NCBI GenBank assembly: GCA_949130485.1
Contig: OX422187.1
Location: 1,426,001-1,490,000, forward strand
DNA: 64,000 bases
From: Agelas oroides
Taxonomy: Eukaryota; Porifera; Demospongiae; Agelasida; Agelasidae
Reading direction: 5' to 3'
The notes under the pieces are model-generated. The model worked only from the letters and a program-made list of their open reading frames with translations, made no database searches and had not been told where the DNA came from. This document shows, piece by piece, positions 1 through 11,553 of the stretch. Numbering within the stretch: the first letter of the stretch is position 1; each line of letters opens with the position of its first letter. The translations under genes and the position numbers were made by a program.

Positions 1-960
1 CCAGCTTTTGTTCAAAGCTACTCTCAAAGTCAGGCTAGACTCATGTTTGTCACTACTCTTGGAATGGACAACTTTGACTGCACCAAAATGAATGCACAAG
101 CTTATCTTCAAAGTTCCGAGCACCACATGAAGGGTGCCGCCAGGCCACATCTTAACTAACTTAATTATAAACTGATTATTGGATGGCAATGCCGACAGGA
201 AATGGGGAAAATCCCCAATTTTACGGACCGTGAACGGTTTGAGACTCCCAAAACGGAATGTGCGCTAAAATTTTAACAAGACAAAGAAGACTATCAACTT
301 GGACTCCAGGTTTGTTGACCTTGAAAATACAGGGTACCGTGCCACCTTAACAGAGGCCCTCCAAAGACCCCTGCTGACATAGTAGACGATAGCCAGCACT
401 GTGAATGTCAACAAGTGCTTGTTGTATCCCACCTTCCGTCAACTCAAAATTGACCCCTCTTGCTTACTCCCTTGAATGTAGCAGAAAATCTAGCTCTGTA
501 TCACCATAGTACGAAGCTATACCGGAAAATCTCACAAGTTTGTTGCCGTCTGTATTGTTATGAGTGCACAGCACAAGTAACAATGCCAACGGCAGCAAAT
601 GAGTGATATTTTTTTCCGGTATAGCTTGATTTTATCATACCAGCCTTTGATTTCAATGCACGTTCAGATGCAGTGTGCGTGACTTGCAGTACCTGATACG
701 GATTCTCATGTGACATGTAGTACTGATACTGATTGTCGCATGACTTACTTTTTAAAGATTACTTTCCTGAGCAGTATTAGATGTGATTGGTGTAACAACA
801 TGTTGATATGCTTTATTATTAGACACCAGTTTACACAGTGAGAGTGCCCATACTGATTTTTTAATAAAGCCGCCGGTTGTGGGCGAAGAGTTTGGTTTAG
901 GGTCGAGACTAGTACAGCACAGGCTCTCTTCCAGATTCAGTTACCACATATATGACTAGA
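1..960. other. no recognisable gene
   Basis: No open frame with recognisable similarity, no splice-bounded exon and no clear repeat structure in this stretch. It is AT-rich, ordinary non-coding sequence. Confidence 0.5.
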
Positions 961-972
961 TTCACGACTCAA

Positions 973-1025
973 CTAGTGTAGATGCAAAGCATCATGGGGC
1001 GAGCCTGAGCGAGCAGTGGAATGTG
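973..1025 (-). mobile_element. relic 3' end of the CTAG-hairpin (Helentron-like) family
   Basis: CTAG at 973 is followed by a short stem (GATGC, loop AAA, GCATC) and then by GGGGCGAGCCTGAGC. This is the terminal layout of the abundant element at 41.5-64 kb, but the stem bases differ in a paired way. No matching 5' end was found nearby, so this is an isolated or old terminus. Confidence 0.6.
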
Positions 1026-1410
1026 ACATGGGTGGGTAACAAAAGTGTATGTACACATGAAATTACATTCATTAGGCTTTGGGTGAAAGAGAGCCAGGAA
1101 ATCTTTCTGAACAAATACAGCATGTTGGTATATCCAATGTAACAATGTTTGCATGACATCTTGGCTTTAAATGGAACACTGTTGAAAGAGTGAGAGTTGT
1201 GGCAGCATAGGCTGTTCTCTACACCTTGTACTTTAACACTCAAATCTCAATTCTCTCTCATCAGGGGTTTCAACTGCCAACCATTCGCGTTGGTTGGTGC
1301 TTCTCTGCTGTTTTCTCGTCGGGTTTCAACTGCTAACATTGCGTGCTGGTTGATCCTTGTCTGCTGTAATCTTCAGTCTCTCTCAGAGTTTTCCGCTGCC
1401 AGTCTGTCTC

Positions 1411-1692
1411 TCATTCGCTGCAACCTCGTTTCTCTCTCCTCGGAGGTTTCATTTCCCTGGTTTCAGCTACCATTCTTTCGCGTTCACGGGTACTTCTCTG
1501 CTGTGAGGTAGCTTGTCTTTCACTAGCAGTTTGAGCAGCGCGCCTGGTACGATTCCTCTCCCTCCGCTTTCTCAATCTTTCACTCGTTTGTTCCGCTGTC
1601 TCTGCAGCACGTCGAGCTCTGTCTCTTTCGTTTCTGCGCCATCGCCGATCTTCTTGCTCCTTTGAGAGCTCTTCTAGGGTTGCTGTGGGCAT
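1411..1692 (-). pseudogene. STPR-type repeat protein fragment, transposon-related
   Basis: An open frame of about 93 residues starting MPTATLEELSKEQ, very rich in Arg and Glu, with motifs such as RRAAETAEQTSERL recurring at roughly 23-24 residues. That periodicity is typical of STPR (score-and-three) repeats, which are found at the N termini of many invertebrate transposon proteins, including some Helitron Rep/helicase proteins (family knowledge). The repeats continue downstream with interruptions, and no helicase or nuclease domain follows. The transposon class cannot be fixed from this piece. Most likely a decayed N terminus. Confidence 0.5.
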
Positions 1693-2690
1693 CCATGTTT
1701 TAAAACAATTTGTAGTCTAGAACGCTGAAGGTAGGACTCTTCTAGACTCGAGTACCGTAGCCGGCGTAGGCATAGAGTTCGAGTACCGTACCGTACCACG
1801 TGTTCTTTTCGATATTCGGCCCGCATGGATCGGCGCGCGCAATGTTTCGGGTTTAAAAAGTTCAACTTGCATTTACAGAACGACATACGTACGGCAGATA
1901 TATATCAGAGAGTCGGTAGACTCTCTATGTAGGGATGGCGCCGACGCGCAATATATGCAATACTTAAGCAAAAGCCGTATAACTTCACCACAAACACGCA
2001 AAAAGTTTATTTAAGCATCCAGGCTTCCTCTTTGAGTGCCTTTGTGATCAGCAAGACTCATATAAGTGGCCAAAAGCCACGCGGAAGACAGCTAAACGCA
2101 AAAGTGTGCGATAGCAAAAGTGCCATTTTTCGTATTCTTCTTTCTTTGTTTCTTTCTTCGTTACGACTTTTGTTCAAACAACAATAACTCAAAAACGGTT
2201 CAAGCACTCACCGTAATTTTAGCACGAAACTGATGCCTATCACAGTGCGGAGCTCTACGACCACTCAGCGTCTTCATAGCTTCAAGTTCACCCTGGTCAA
2301 CATAAGCCATTCACAACAATCTGAGGCTGCTGTGCGTTGCTTAGGACGCCATTTTCTAATTCTGTACGCATGCGCACACGAAGTCTCGTTCCCAGACCAA
2401 AGACCACGGTCATTGGTCTGGAAGCGAGACTAGTACACACGCGCGCGAAATCGCCAGCGGGCAGTACGCTTGGCTGTCACGGTCTTTTCCTCCCGCCGGC
2501 ATTGGGCAAGGCTTATGAACACTACGTAGGTAAGGCGCTGCATTCAGCTGCCTACTTGTAGCTACACTAAAAATAGCCTTTGAACTGTCAAGCTAGGATG
2601 GTCAGTTGTCAGTAGGATAGTAGTTTCTGTGCTGCAGCTGGTCAGTCGTCATGTGATTGACAACTGAAATTGGTTTCACAAAGTTTGGTA
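1693..2690. other. no recognisable gene
   Basis: No supported exon. Small local repeats of GTACCG near 1745-1795 are the only structure seen. Confidence 0.4.
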
Positions 2691-2694
2691 GGAA

Positions 2695-2804
2695 GAGTGG
2701 TTGGCCCTTCATCAGGTTCTAGCTGGCTATATTACACATAGGCCTAATTGAGTGGTTGGCCCTTCATCAGGTTCTAGCTGGCTATATTACACATAGGCCT
2801 AATT
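2695..2804. repeat. 55-bp direct duplication (two copies)
   Basis: The block beginning GAGTGGTTGGCCCTTCATC occurs at 2695 and again at 2750 with no differences that I can see. It is a simple recent tandem duplication. Confidence 0.9.
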
Positions 2805-2918
2805 ATTTAATACATGCCTGGAACCACTACTAAACTGTCAACGCCGTTTCAAGTTCTGGTGTTGTGATTACACTTACGTGTAACTGTAACTGAGATTAAC
2901 ATCAAAAAAGTACAGAAA

Positions 2919-3510
2919 CAAGACTTTAAAAACATTAAAAATGTAAAAAGATGTAGGGATGGCATGCCAAAAAGTATGCAAACAAGGTAGGGATAATGCA
3001 TGAAAGCAAAGGTCAACATATTGGCAAAGCCCCATCCCTACATCTTTTTCCCACTACAGTTGATGCAATGCTGCTAGATCATATTAGCCTCGTCCCTGAG
3101 CCAACATGTGGGAGAAGGAATGTGGCCTGGGGACGAGGTTAAAACCATGCCATGTACTTTAACGACACTATCACAAGTCTGCCAACTCACTGCTTAAGTT
3201 GTTGAAGAGGTTCTGTATAACATAATGCTACCAAGAGGGTCATACTAGCCTCATTACCAGGCCATGTGGGAGGAGGAGGTGGCCTGAGAACGAGGCTACA
3301 GCCATGAACTGCCAGTAATAAAGGTTGTGAACTTGTGGTACGTTTTAGGAAGACCCCCATGCACTAACTGTAGTGTGAAAAAGATGTAGGGATGGGGCTT
3401 TGCCAATATGTTGACCTTTGCTTTCATGCATTATCCCTACCTTGTTTGCATACTTTTTGGCATGCCATCCCTACATCTTTTTACATTTTTAATGTTTTTA
3501 AAGTCTTATA
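2919..3510. mobile_element. fold-back element, long inverted repeats
   Basis: The left arm (about 2919-3050) and right arm (about 3380-3510) are near-perfect reverse complements. Each arm is itself bounded by GATGTAGGGATGG and CCATCCCTACATC. The centre holds two degenerate TAGCCTCGTYCC...GGNACGAGGCTA fold-backs (3088-3140 and 3246-3300). There is no coding capacity, so it is a MITE-like or fold-back element of about 590 bp. Confidence 0.8.
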
Positions 3511-3516
3511 CATAAA

Positions 3517-4591
3517 GTCACAAAAAAAGTTTTCTCAATGAAAACAAGCACATGTAGGGATGGAATCCTCAAAAACCAACCAAACAAGATAGGAACAACA
3601 CCACAATACTTTTACACCATCCCTACATCTTGTGCCATTTTGCCAACTATGCATTGTGTTTGTTACTTGTGTGCACAGAAGGGTTGTCTTGGGCATGGAA
3701 GCCTGTGGAACGAGCAGTACTGGGTGTGTAGTGCACGTTGTTGTGTATGGAGAGTGCGTTGTGTTGTGGGTGGCTGTAACTTTGTTACGGTTGAGTGTGG
3801 CAGGCATGGTTAGCTAGTTTAATATGTACAAGCTGTGGGGTGCAAGATCAGTGCTGAGTCTGTGTGGCATGTTGGAGTGGGTTGCGTATGTTGTGGGCTT
3901 TTGTAGCTGCTGGGCATGGCAGGTAAGGGTTGTCTTGTAAGTGAAGGCTGTGGTGTGAGCAGTACTGGGTCGGTCCGTAGTTAACGACATGGTGGTGTGT
4001 TTGAAGGGTTTGTGGGGTAGGTAGCTAGTTGTAGGGAGAAAGGTTGTTTGTTGGTTTGTGGGTGTAGCTGGTGTGCAGTGTTGTTTTAGTTAACTATAAC
4101 TTTAACTAAATATATTTTAGTATGGTCTTTTTAAAATTTAGTTAACCAAAAGTGCAACTTAAATTTCTTGCTAACTTGGGGGCTGTAACTAAAACGTCCA
4201 AGGACGTACAAGAAGAAACCGTAACTGTACTAAAACAGAATACAGCCTGTTTTCAACAATAAGTGTAACTAAATACCTTTTAGTAAGGGGTTTTAGAGTT
4301 TCAGTGGTTGAAACTATAACTAACTAAAAATTTTGTAAAACTGGGAAACTAGAACTAAACTAAACCAAAAGTATTTTCTAAATAAAAACTAACTATAACT
4401 AAACTAAAAGCACAAACCCTAAAAACTTAAATTTGAAGGGTTTTGTGGTGTACGTAGTTGGCAAAATGGCACAAGATGTAGGGATGGTGTAAAAGTATTG
4501 TGGTGTTGTTCCTATCTTGTTTGGTTGGTTTTTGAGGGTTCCATCCCTACATGTGCTTGTTTTCATTGAGAAAACTTTTTTGTGACTTGTT
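3517..4591. mobile_element. second fold-back element with the same ATGTAGGGATGG motif
   Basis: The arms at about 3517-3655 and 4459-4591 are reverse complements, beginning at an inverted TTTTCTCAATGAAAACAAGC block. Each again carries ATGTAGGGATGG and CCATCCCTACAT. The interior (3660-4450) is G-rich then AT-rich, with a TAACTAAA-rich tract at 4085-4400 related in inverted orientation to 6530-6645. Short open frames in the G-rich part look accidental. Confidence 0.75.
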
Positions 4592-5340
4592 TGCTTTGTT
4601 TTTTTTTTTTTGGTTTAGGAATGGTAAGAGAGAAGTGACATGGGAGGGTAGGCCGAGGGGAAGATGCATGGTGTGTACAGTATGATAGTAGAAAGAGCTA
4701 AGAATTGTCATAAATTCAAACGCTTTGAAGTGAAATCGTCAATCCAATCATCAAACTTCGGGGGGTTTAGAAGTACAGTCCAAGCAAAGCCTCATAAAAA
4801 CCAAGTGAAAAGCAGATGAGTTTAATAAGGCTTTGCATGCAAGCTTATAAATCCTGCGCTCATTTCACGTGGACTACTAATGGGTTCACCGAAAAACTCT
4901 CCATAGACTGTCACCAGAGTATTGAGTCGTAAGACCCCATTACAGAACTGTTTGATGGTGAGTAGCTATAGTCTAAATGGGTTTGAAACGAACGCATAGG
5001 GGTCTGTGGAGCTGAACAACCGCCAGTTCTGTGGCCACCTCTAGTGCAGAAGTTTGGAATGAATCCATGCACTGTTGACTCGGTGCTACAAGAGTTTGAG
5101 TATACCAAGCTACCAATAGGCTGCCACTTGCTTCGTTGGAGGAATATGAAGACTCAGGCACAACACAAAAGGAGGATGTTAAGAAGACACCAGCCAAAGT
5201 GCTACCATCAACTCGCAGTAAACATTGTATGTGTACTATATGCATGTAAATGACTATAACAAGCAAATTTGAAATGTGAAAGTTGACAATAAAACTTGAA
5301 ATTGAATATCAGTAGCTAGTGTTCTAAGTCGTATGAAGTA
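4592..5340. other. no recognisable gene
   Basis: Non-coding. Short open frames around 4911-5266 overlap on both strands and show no recognisable domain. Confidence 0.4.
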
Positions 5341-5356
5341 CTTGATGGTTAAAACA

Positions 5357-5790
5357 CTAGCTGGCATAGTACCGTCTATACCACTTGAGCTTGGCTTTTG
5401 CAGCCTTCAAATTAGTCATACGAGCTGCTGCCCTTTTTTTGTCAGGGTTCCTCCAATAACTACTATGGGAGGATACGCGGGAAGCTGCCCTTCCTTTCTC
5501 ATTGTCCTCCCAATAGCAGGTATGGGAGGATACGCGGGAAGCTGCCCTTCCTTTCTCAGGGTCCTCCCAATAACGGGTATGGGAGGACGCCCTTTTCGTC
5601 TCAGGGTCCTTCCAATAACAGGCATGGGAGGACACCCTTTTCGTCTCAGGGTCCTTCCAATAACAGGCATGGGAGGACGCCCGGGAAGATGCCCTGTGTT
5701 TCTCCGGGTCCTTCCAGTAATTATTACGGGACGCTTGCCCTTTTTCCCCTTTGTTAGGGCTCCCAACGAAAAAATCGAAGGTGCTCCGAT
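5357..5790 (-). pseudogene. degenerate YW..DPEK repeat protein fragment, transposon-type
   Basis: Read on the minus strand, about six imperfect repeats of 14-19 residues share the pattern YWxDPEKxRAASR, ending in a Lys/Ala-rich segment with KLKWYRRYYAS. DNA repeats of about 57 bp underlie them. Tandem N-terminal repeats of this kind (aromatic-NPEKKRAASR) are common in predicted transposon proteins of sponges and cnidarians (family knowledge, from memory). There is no catalytic domain and no credible start, so I treat it as a decayed fragment. Confidence 0.4.
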
Positions 5791-5799
5791 TTCAAATTT

Positions 5800-6142
5800 G
5801 TTGTGCTAGAACTAAATATCTATCTGAGATATATAAAAACCGGACTATAAAAGTTGGTGCTGCAAATAGTGATGTCAGAGTTTCCAAAAGTATGTAAATA
5901 TTCTTCTACACAGGCCATTTCTCCACAACGTCTTAATGTATTCATATCAAATTTGATATAGAGGTTCCTTAGAGGCTTGGGTATATTTCCTTGCACAGCT
6001 TTGTTAAAAATATCTGCCTTGATCAAAACTACACACAATTTTTTGTCACATCTCGCTACTTTTCTGCAAATTGTTGAAGTATTAAGACATTTTGTGATGC
6101 TGCTCACAGTTACTTCAATATTCAACAAAGCACAACCAGTTC
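5800..6142. other. no recognisable gene
   Basis: AT-rich non-coding sequence between the repeat-protein fragment and the hAT-like element. Confidence 0.4.
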
Positions 6143-6147
6143 TGTAT

Positions 6148-6810
6148 CAGTGGCGGATTTAGGGGGGGTAAGGGGGGTGCAAATGCACCCCCCTTTGGCG
6201 GCTAGTAATGTATTTTGCGTACATAACTGCACGAGTCCATCAAATGATTATGCAGCAGTGGCATGCAGCAACAACAACCAGGCATAGTTACACACTCACG
6301 TATCACTGTTATTCCTTACTGATCTCCAGACGTTTGTAGAGTTGCTTCGAGATATTCAGTTCGGCCCGAGGGGTCCGCCACGGCGCGCCTCGGCGTACGA
6401 GATTTCGAAATCCACTGGATTTCACGTGGATTTCGGATTTCAGAGTGGATTTCTGGATTTCACAGTGGATTTCTGGATTTCAGTTTGGATTTCTGCCAAC
6501 AGGTTTCTTCTTGTATGTTCTTGGATGTTTTAGTTATAGTTCCCAGTTTAGCAAAAAAATTGTAGTTTTGGTTAACTAAATTTAAAAAGGCCATACTAAA
6601 ATGTATTTAGTTAAAGTTATAGTTAACTAAAACAGCACTGTCGGACAGTGTACGAGATTTCTTTTGTGACGGACCCCTCGGTTCGGCCTTCCTTTAGTGT
6701 ATGAATGCGTTCACGTGACCGAAAGTGGGCGTGGCAACCCAAAAATTTTCCGCCGCGCTTCGCGCGCCGGTGACTGAACCCACCTTTCTAAATTTCTAGA
6801 TCCGCCACTG
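6148..6810. mobile_element. non-autonomous hAT-like element, 663 bp
   Basis: Begins CAGTGGCGGATTTAG and ends with the inverted CTAGATCCGCCACTG. TGTAT is present directly outside both ends (6143-6147 and 6811-6815), consistent with a 5-bp target-site duplication. CAGTGGCGGAT termini are frequent in hAT-type elements (family knowledge). The interior has a degenerate TGGATTTC tandem stretch (6410-6500), a TTAACTAAA-rich segment (6530-6645), and no transposase. Confidence 0.65.
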
Positions 6811-6815
6811 TGTAT

Positions 6816-8205
6816 ACTAGAGTAGTTGTCCAATGGGATGGTACAGGTTTTTGATTGGAACCTTGCTCCAACTTCCCCGGAAATGCAACTATTTATGGCC
6901 ACAAAATGCCGTTTTTTAAGCATTTATCAAGCCTAGTGCAAGGATTATACTAGATATCTAAAATCTACAACCTTCATTGGACTGAATAGGTACACACTAT
7001 CCTTCACAGCGAGTTTCATTCTGATCGGGCTTACAGCGGCTTCCGGAAAGGTAGTGACCGGAATATTACGCTAAAATGACGTAGAAAAAATTTGGCAAAC
7101 CAGTTACATTTCGAAGACCATACCGCTTGTTGTATTCACCCAATCTCATTGATATGGATACCGTTGGAATCGCCATTTTATGCTCTTTTCAAAAATAACG
7201 GTTGTTGTTGCGATAAACGAATTTTGATTTTCACCCGGACATCGCTACTGCAAAGCTATTTTCAGTCAATTCGTCTTGGAGTTGAAAGGGTTAAGTGTCA
7301 AAAATTGGACGCAATTCGGTTCAAGTGACTTTTGAAACTTCGCTACGAAACTAGTGGTACTGATGGATTTCACTTGATGTATCTTGTGCAAAAATGCCTG
7401 GACCACTCAAGTTTATAGCTGTCAAGAGACTATATTAGCTGCTATTTAATGTTGCAATACATTTCTCCCATAGAAGAATAATTGATGGTTTGAAGTGACT
7501 TTTGACAAGTAAATTTAGGAAGCACCAGTGCAATTGATTATTTACCATTGGTAGAGTATTAAAATAGCTGGACCACTCGCGTGGATATCTGTTAAAGGTA
7601 TGTTCATATATAATCCCCCATATAAAATCAAAATCCTATATTATGGCCATATTTTGGCTCATAACCTTCTGTTTGCTTTATTTATTTTCGGAAGAACGAA
7701 AGTCATAGAAATTATTGTAACTGTAGTTTACAAACAAGGTCACTTGGTTCTTGGATTTCAGCATACTTGAGTCAAGTTTGTTCGTTCTTGGATTTTTTGT
7801 TGGGACCCCTACCTTTGTTTCGCAGGTAGTTCTGCTTGTACTTCGCTCGTTTCTTGCGGACATTATGCATATTGTGTTCGATGTAAAGTGCAGCACAACT
7901 ACGTCAACTGATCCACGAAATCAGATTTGCAAACTGCAACGCTCAATTCTCACCTTCTCTACGAAGTACTGAACCACGTGCTCAGTTGAACCCTGGTGAC
8001 GTAATTATGAGTAATATTTAATTCGAGCAAAATGGCGTGTAGCAGCTAGCGTAAGTGTGAGATTACCTGAGAATCGCCGACAAGTTTGAGTTCTTTCTTT
8101 TAGACCGATAAGTGGCAGGTGCAATACCTAGTGATTTATCCTGTTGTTTTGCGTTTGAATCGTTGTAAAAGCTCCAGCCGTTATCGTGCTATCACGGTGA
8201 GAGGC
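6816..8205. other. no recognisable gene
   Basis: No supported exon, no structured repeat. Open frames near 7678-7972 overlap on opposite strands and match nothing I recognise. Confidence 0.4.
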
Positions 8206-8255
8206 AGAAGAAGAAGAAGAAGAAGAAGAAGAAGAAGAAGAAGAAGAAGAAAGAA
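8206..8255. repeat. (GAA)n microsatellite
   Basis: Pure trinucleotide run of AGAAGA for about 45 bp. Confidence 0.95.
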
Positions 8256-8543
8256 AGTCAGAAGATAGACGATTTGTCCGTTTTGGCGACTTGCCGGTCT
8301 GGTGCTTAGCGATACTTTCCAGCAAACTTAACAGTCTCTTTGCTCATGAAAACAGTCGATAATGCCTGATATGGCTCATACAGGCCTTTGACTAATCTAA
8401 CGAAGACATTTCGAGCGTGTTATTTGTGCACTTTTAATGTGGCGGCCATTTTTTTTCGGGGTCATCCTACATATGGCGTACTACCGTACGCCATGATGAT
8501 ACCGTACGCCATGATAAATATGAAAAATCCACCGTTCAACACG

Positions 8544-8665
8544 CTAGTGTGGGGCTCGCTCAGGCTCGCCCCAATGAATACTTACATGACATCACACAAA
8601 TTAGTACGTATACTAGACGAATGCAGAGCATTGTGGGGTGAGCCTGAGCAAGCAGTATGCCAAGT
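8544..8665. mobile_element. old termini of the CTAG-hairpin (Helentron-like) family
   Basis: 8546-8573 carries the 5'-type terminus GGGGCTCGCTCAGGCTC followed by GCCCC. About 40 bp further, CTAG at 8613 is followed by AATGC-AGA-GCATT and GGGGTGAGCCTGAGCAAGC, the hairpin end. The two ends are adjacent rather than flanking a body, so these are relics or a junction of two former copies. Confidence 0.55.
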
Positions 8666-8825
8666 CAAGTCTGGCCTCCTGCTGACCTCTATTGGCTCTG
8701 AACACACTGCAAGGCTTCTCATGTTTACTGGTTCATGCACAATCAGGAAAGCTGTTGAAAAGTCGCAGCTATTCAATTATCAGCTACCTTGGTCCAAGGG
8801 GATAATACTTAAAACAGCAAAATTT

Positions 8826-8990
8826 CCCATGTATAACACATTCAGGTCACCTGTCCCACGTGTAACACATGGGGGACATATAAGTCACCTGTCCCTCCCT
8901 TGTCCCATGTGTAACACATGGGGAACAATTAAGTCAGACTTAAACAGTCAGTGATTAACTTTCTCTATACTTTATATATTGGGGAACAGT
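8826..8990. repeat. short degenerate tandem repeat around GTAACACATGGG
   Basis: Three imperfect repeats contain CCCAYGTGTAACACATGGG and AAGTCACCTGT. The core is itself nearly palindromic. Confidence 0.6.
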
Positions 8991-9347
8991 TAAGTCACCT
9001 GTAATTAATTCGTTCAAAATGAAGGGTTAGTCCAAAAGGTATGGATATAATTAAAAAATTAAACTTTGCACAAGCAGAAACTACTATATAGTTCCCCATA
9101 AACCAAGTATGGGTATCATTTAAATGTTAGCTCAGCAATTACTATGCAGTATGGATATGGTTACACATCTCACACACTCAGTGTCATTACTGTCAGGTGA
9201 CACTGTTCTGACATTCAGGCCAGGAAAGTTCTCTAAGCATGTAATACATTTGGAGACCTGTAGAGCTGCTAGATGAGAATGGAAGTTAACAATTTTAGTA
9301 CGAACAGACTGTTGCTCTCTTTGTATCCTGTGACTCTCTCTGTCCTG

Positions 9348-9626
9348 CTAACATCTTGTTGCTGTTTCCTCAGGAGTCTCATGGGTCAGTCTCCTCTGTT
9401 GCGCAAGGCTCAGTTGCTGGAGACGGGCCTCTCTCTGGTCTGGAGTCTCATGGGTCAGTCTCTTCTGTGGCACAATGCTCATTTGCTTGAGATGGGCCTC
9501 TCTCTGATCTGGAGTCTCATGGGTCAGTCTCATATGTTGCTCAATGCTCGACAACAATTTGGTGTAAACTATACAGTTTACTGTAAACTGGTATACTATA
9601 AACCACCACATCACATACATACTCAT
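9348..9626 (-). pseudogene. STPR repeat fragment (three 23-residue repeats)
   Basis: The minus-strand frame contains three units built on RLTHETPDQREARLQQLS, spaced exactly 23 residues, the diagnostic length of STPR repeats. The reading ends after the third unit (HETPEETATRC then stop), and no domain follows. The sequence resembles N-terminal segments of invertebrate transposon proteins, including Helitron-type ones (from memory). It is a truncated relic and not a standalone gene. Confidence 0.55.
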
Positions 9627-9670
9627 ACTTATTATAGCATACTGTAAACTAGGCAGAGTATATGATTAAC

Positions 9671-9818
9671 AAGTAACAGCATGTTTTCTCGTGTAATTTG
9701 GGATTAATAGCACTCATGAATGCCATAATTGCACTCGGCTTCACCTCGTGCAATTAACAGCCATTCACTCTTGCTATTAATCCCAAATTGCACTCGAAAC
9801 CATGCTGTTAATTATACT
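9671..9818. mobile_element. short fold-back element (about 148 bp)
   Basis: The arms AACAGCATG.TTTTC... and ...GAAACCATGCTGTT pair along most of their length, with TTTGGGATTAATAGC opposite GCTATTAATCCCAAA. It has a short loop and no coding capacity. Confidence 0.8.
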
Positions 9819-10169
9819 AATTGAATGTCGGTCCCCCACCTCTATAACAACTTGCTCACCTTTGGGTACATGCACGGATTATAGCCTTTTTTAGAAGCCT
9901 CCACCCAGCTTCCCAGAGAGCCTGGTCCATTGAATTCATGTTGGTTATCACTTCTGGATAAGGCATTATTCTCGTGGATGGTAGAAGCTGGTGTGTACAG
10001 GTAGAGTAAGCCCAAGAAACAGTGCACTTGGACACTACCATGGTCTGTTTAGTATGCCTTCTAAGAGCAGAGAAAGTGCCTCTAACTACACAATTATGCA
10101 TGTGTACACTATGCACAAACATACGTGCACATGGGTGTGTTATGCACTACCCATGTTTCTTCTTTTCAG

Positions 10170-11455
10170 AAGGATACCCAAGAAAGATTGGAACACCAAA
10201 CACCTACTGGAGATTTCCAGGATCATGATAGCACACTCGATTGTTCAAGGTGGGCCTACCTTTTCCTGTCTTTGCCCAGCCGTTTACAGCTACATGGTTT
10301 ATGGCAGTAAAGACAAAGCATTGGAGGAGCTACCTTCAGCAGAAGATATCCCACGTAATGCAGCAACAAGTGGAATTTGTTCACTGATAGAGAAAGTAAG
10401 GAAGCTAGTGTAATGTTCATCCCCTTGCTTCCTTGTACTAGGCAGTGTAGTCACCAGATAGTTTTTCTGCTTAGTGCGCTTTTTCTTTGATATATAAACT
10501 AGAAGGTTTCACCATTGGACTATGAAGCCTTCCAATTTCAGCCATTGTATCCTGAGCCACACTCTCACATGAGGATGTGAAAATTCCCATCATTGGCTCA
10601 TGCCTAACACACCAAGAATTTCTTAGCGTATTCTTATTGGATGAAGGAATGTGGTTGCCTTTTTTGGCATGTTATACTTGGAGCACTATGAAGTCCTGCC
10701 TTTTCAAAACACATCCCATTATGTTTGTTTTTTTTATGTATGGCATGCTAGGCTTGGACCCAGCCCTCCCTTCAACCTTCCAAAGAGGAAAGAAGGGTCT
10801 GGTGAATATAGTACAACCTGCACCAGTTTCCTTACCACAAACCACTTAGCTTTTACTCTGCACACCTTTACAGACCTCCAATTTACTGAAGCCCTCCAAG
10901 CAACTGCTGTGGCTTAGCTTTCCATAGCAACAGCTAGTCAACAGGTGTGGGAAAGTACTAATTTGGCGGACCCTCCTTCCTTTTGAAGGGGGTCTGGGTT
11001 GGCATGCTAGAGGTCACTGTTGCTATAACAACATAGTGAACAACTACACCAGCAATATGTTTCCCCATCATACAGATTGACAACGCTCAGACAGAGGAGG
11101 ATATTGACAGCATCCTTGAAGAGTCAGAGAACATGTCTATAATAAACTCCTCTGGTTGGCCTGTGACACAGCAAATAACTTTGGCTAATAAGACTGCTCT
11201 GTTGCAGGGTCTCATTTTTGATGAAGTGATTGCCAAGCGACAGGATCATATTGCTGCTTTTCAGAAAGGTCTAGAGAACCTCAAAGTTATGGCACTGATA
11301 AGAAAACATGAGAAAGCTGTTTGTTTATTCTGACGAAATACTTGATGCAGATCAGTTGTTGTCACTGATTGAAACACCACTGACCACCCCTGTGACTCAT
11401 CAGACATGGGTGTGGTGTAAGGAATACATTGTGGAAAGGTCAACAGAAAAGACAG
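10170..11455 (+). pseudogene. HECT-domain E3 ubiquitin ligase fragment, G2E3-like, frameshifted
   Basis: Two exons, 10170-10395 and 11076-11455, with AG/GT borders and matching phase. Exon A reads IMIAHSIVQGGPTF, CPAVYSYMVYG and a PSAEDIP motif, the order seen in the N lobe of G2E3-like HECT domains. Exon B continues with IINSSGWPV, a KTALLQGLIFDEVIAKR helix, FQKGLENL and ILDADQLLSLI. The frame changes by one base between about 11300 and 11325 (EKAVCLF-stop against KLFVYSDEIL), with no splice site to rescue it. The C lobe with the catalytic cysteine is absent: the next sequence is the 1.22-kb tandem array, which begins about 100 bp downstream. If intact, such an enzyme would transfer ubiquitin through a cysteine thioester. 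As seen, it is a broken fragment, barring sequence error. Confidence 0.65.
10735..11012. mobile_element. fold-back repeat within the HECT intron, with a degenerate copy of the tandem unit
   Basis: GGCATGCTAG near 10742 and again near 11000, with CCCAGCCCTCCCTTC opposite GAAGGGGGTCTGGG, form imperfect inverted arms. Between them, 10799-10858 matches the 1.22-kb tandem unit (GTGAATATAGTACAAC then CCTGCACCAGTTTCC) but lacks the 60-odd bp that separate these blocks in the array at 11642-11699. Confidence 0.6.
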
Positions 11456-11553
11456 GTGAAGTCAGTAACAATTTCCTTTTGTTGGCCTTCATCCATGCAT
11501 ATCAAGTCAAGAAACTATTTGTACTTAGCTCTTAACCCTATTATGTAGTGCAC

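Noticed and set aside
8388..8954. 188-codon frame
   Set aside because: Runs through relic element ends and a short tandem repeat; no similarity recognised.
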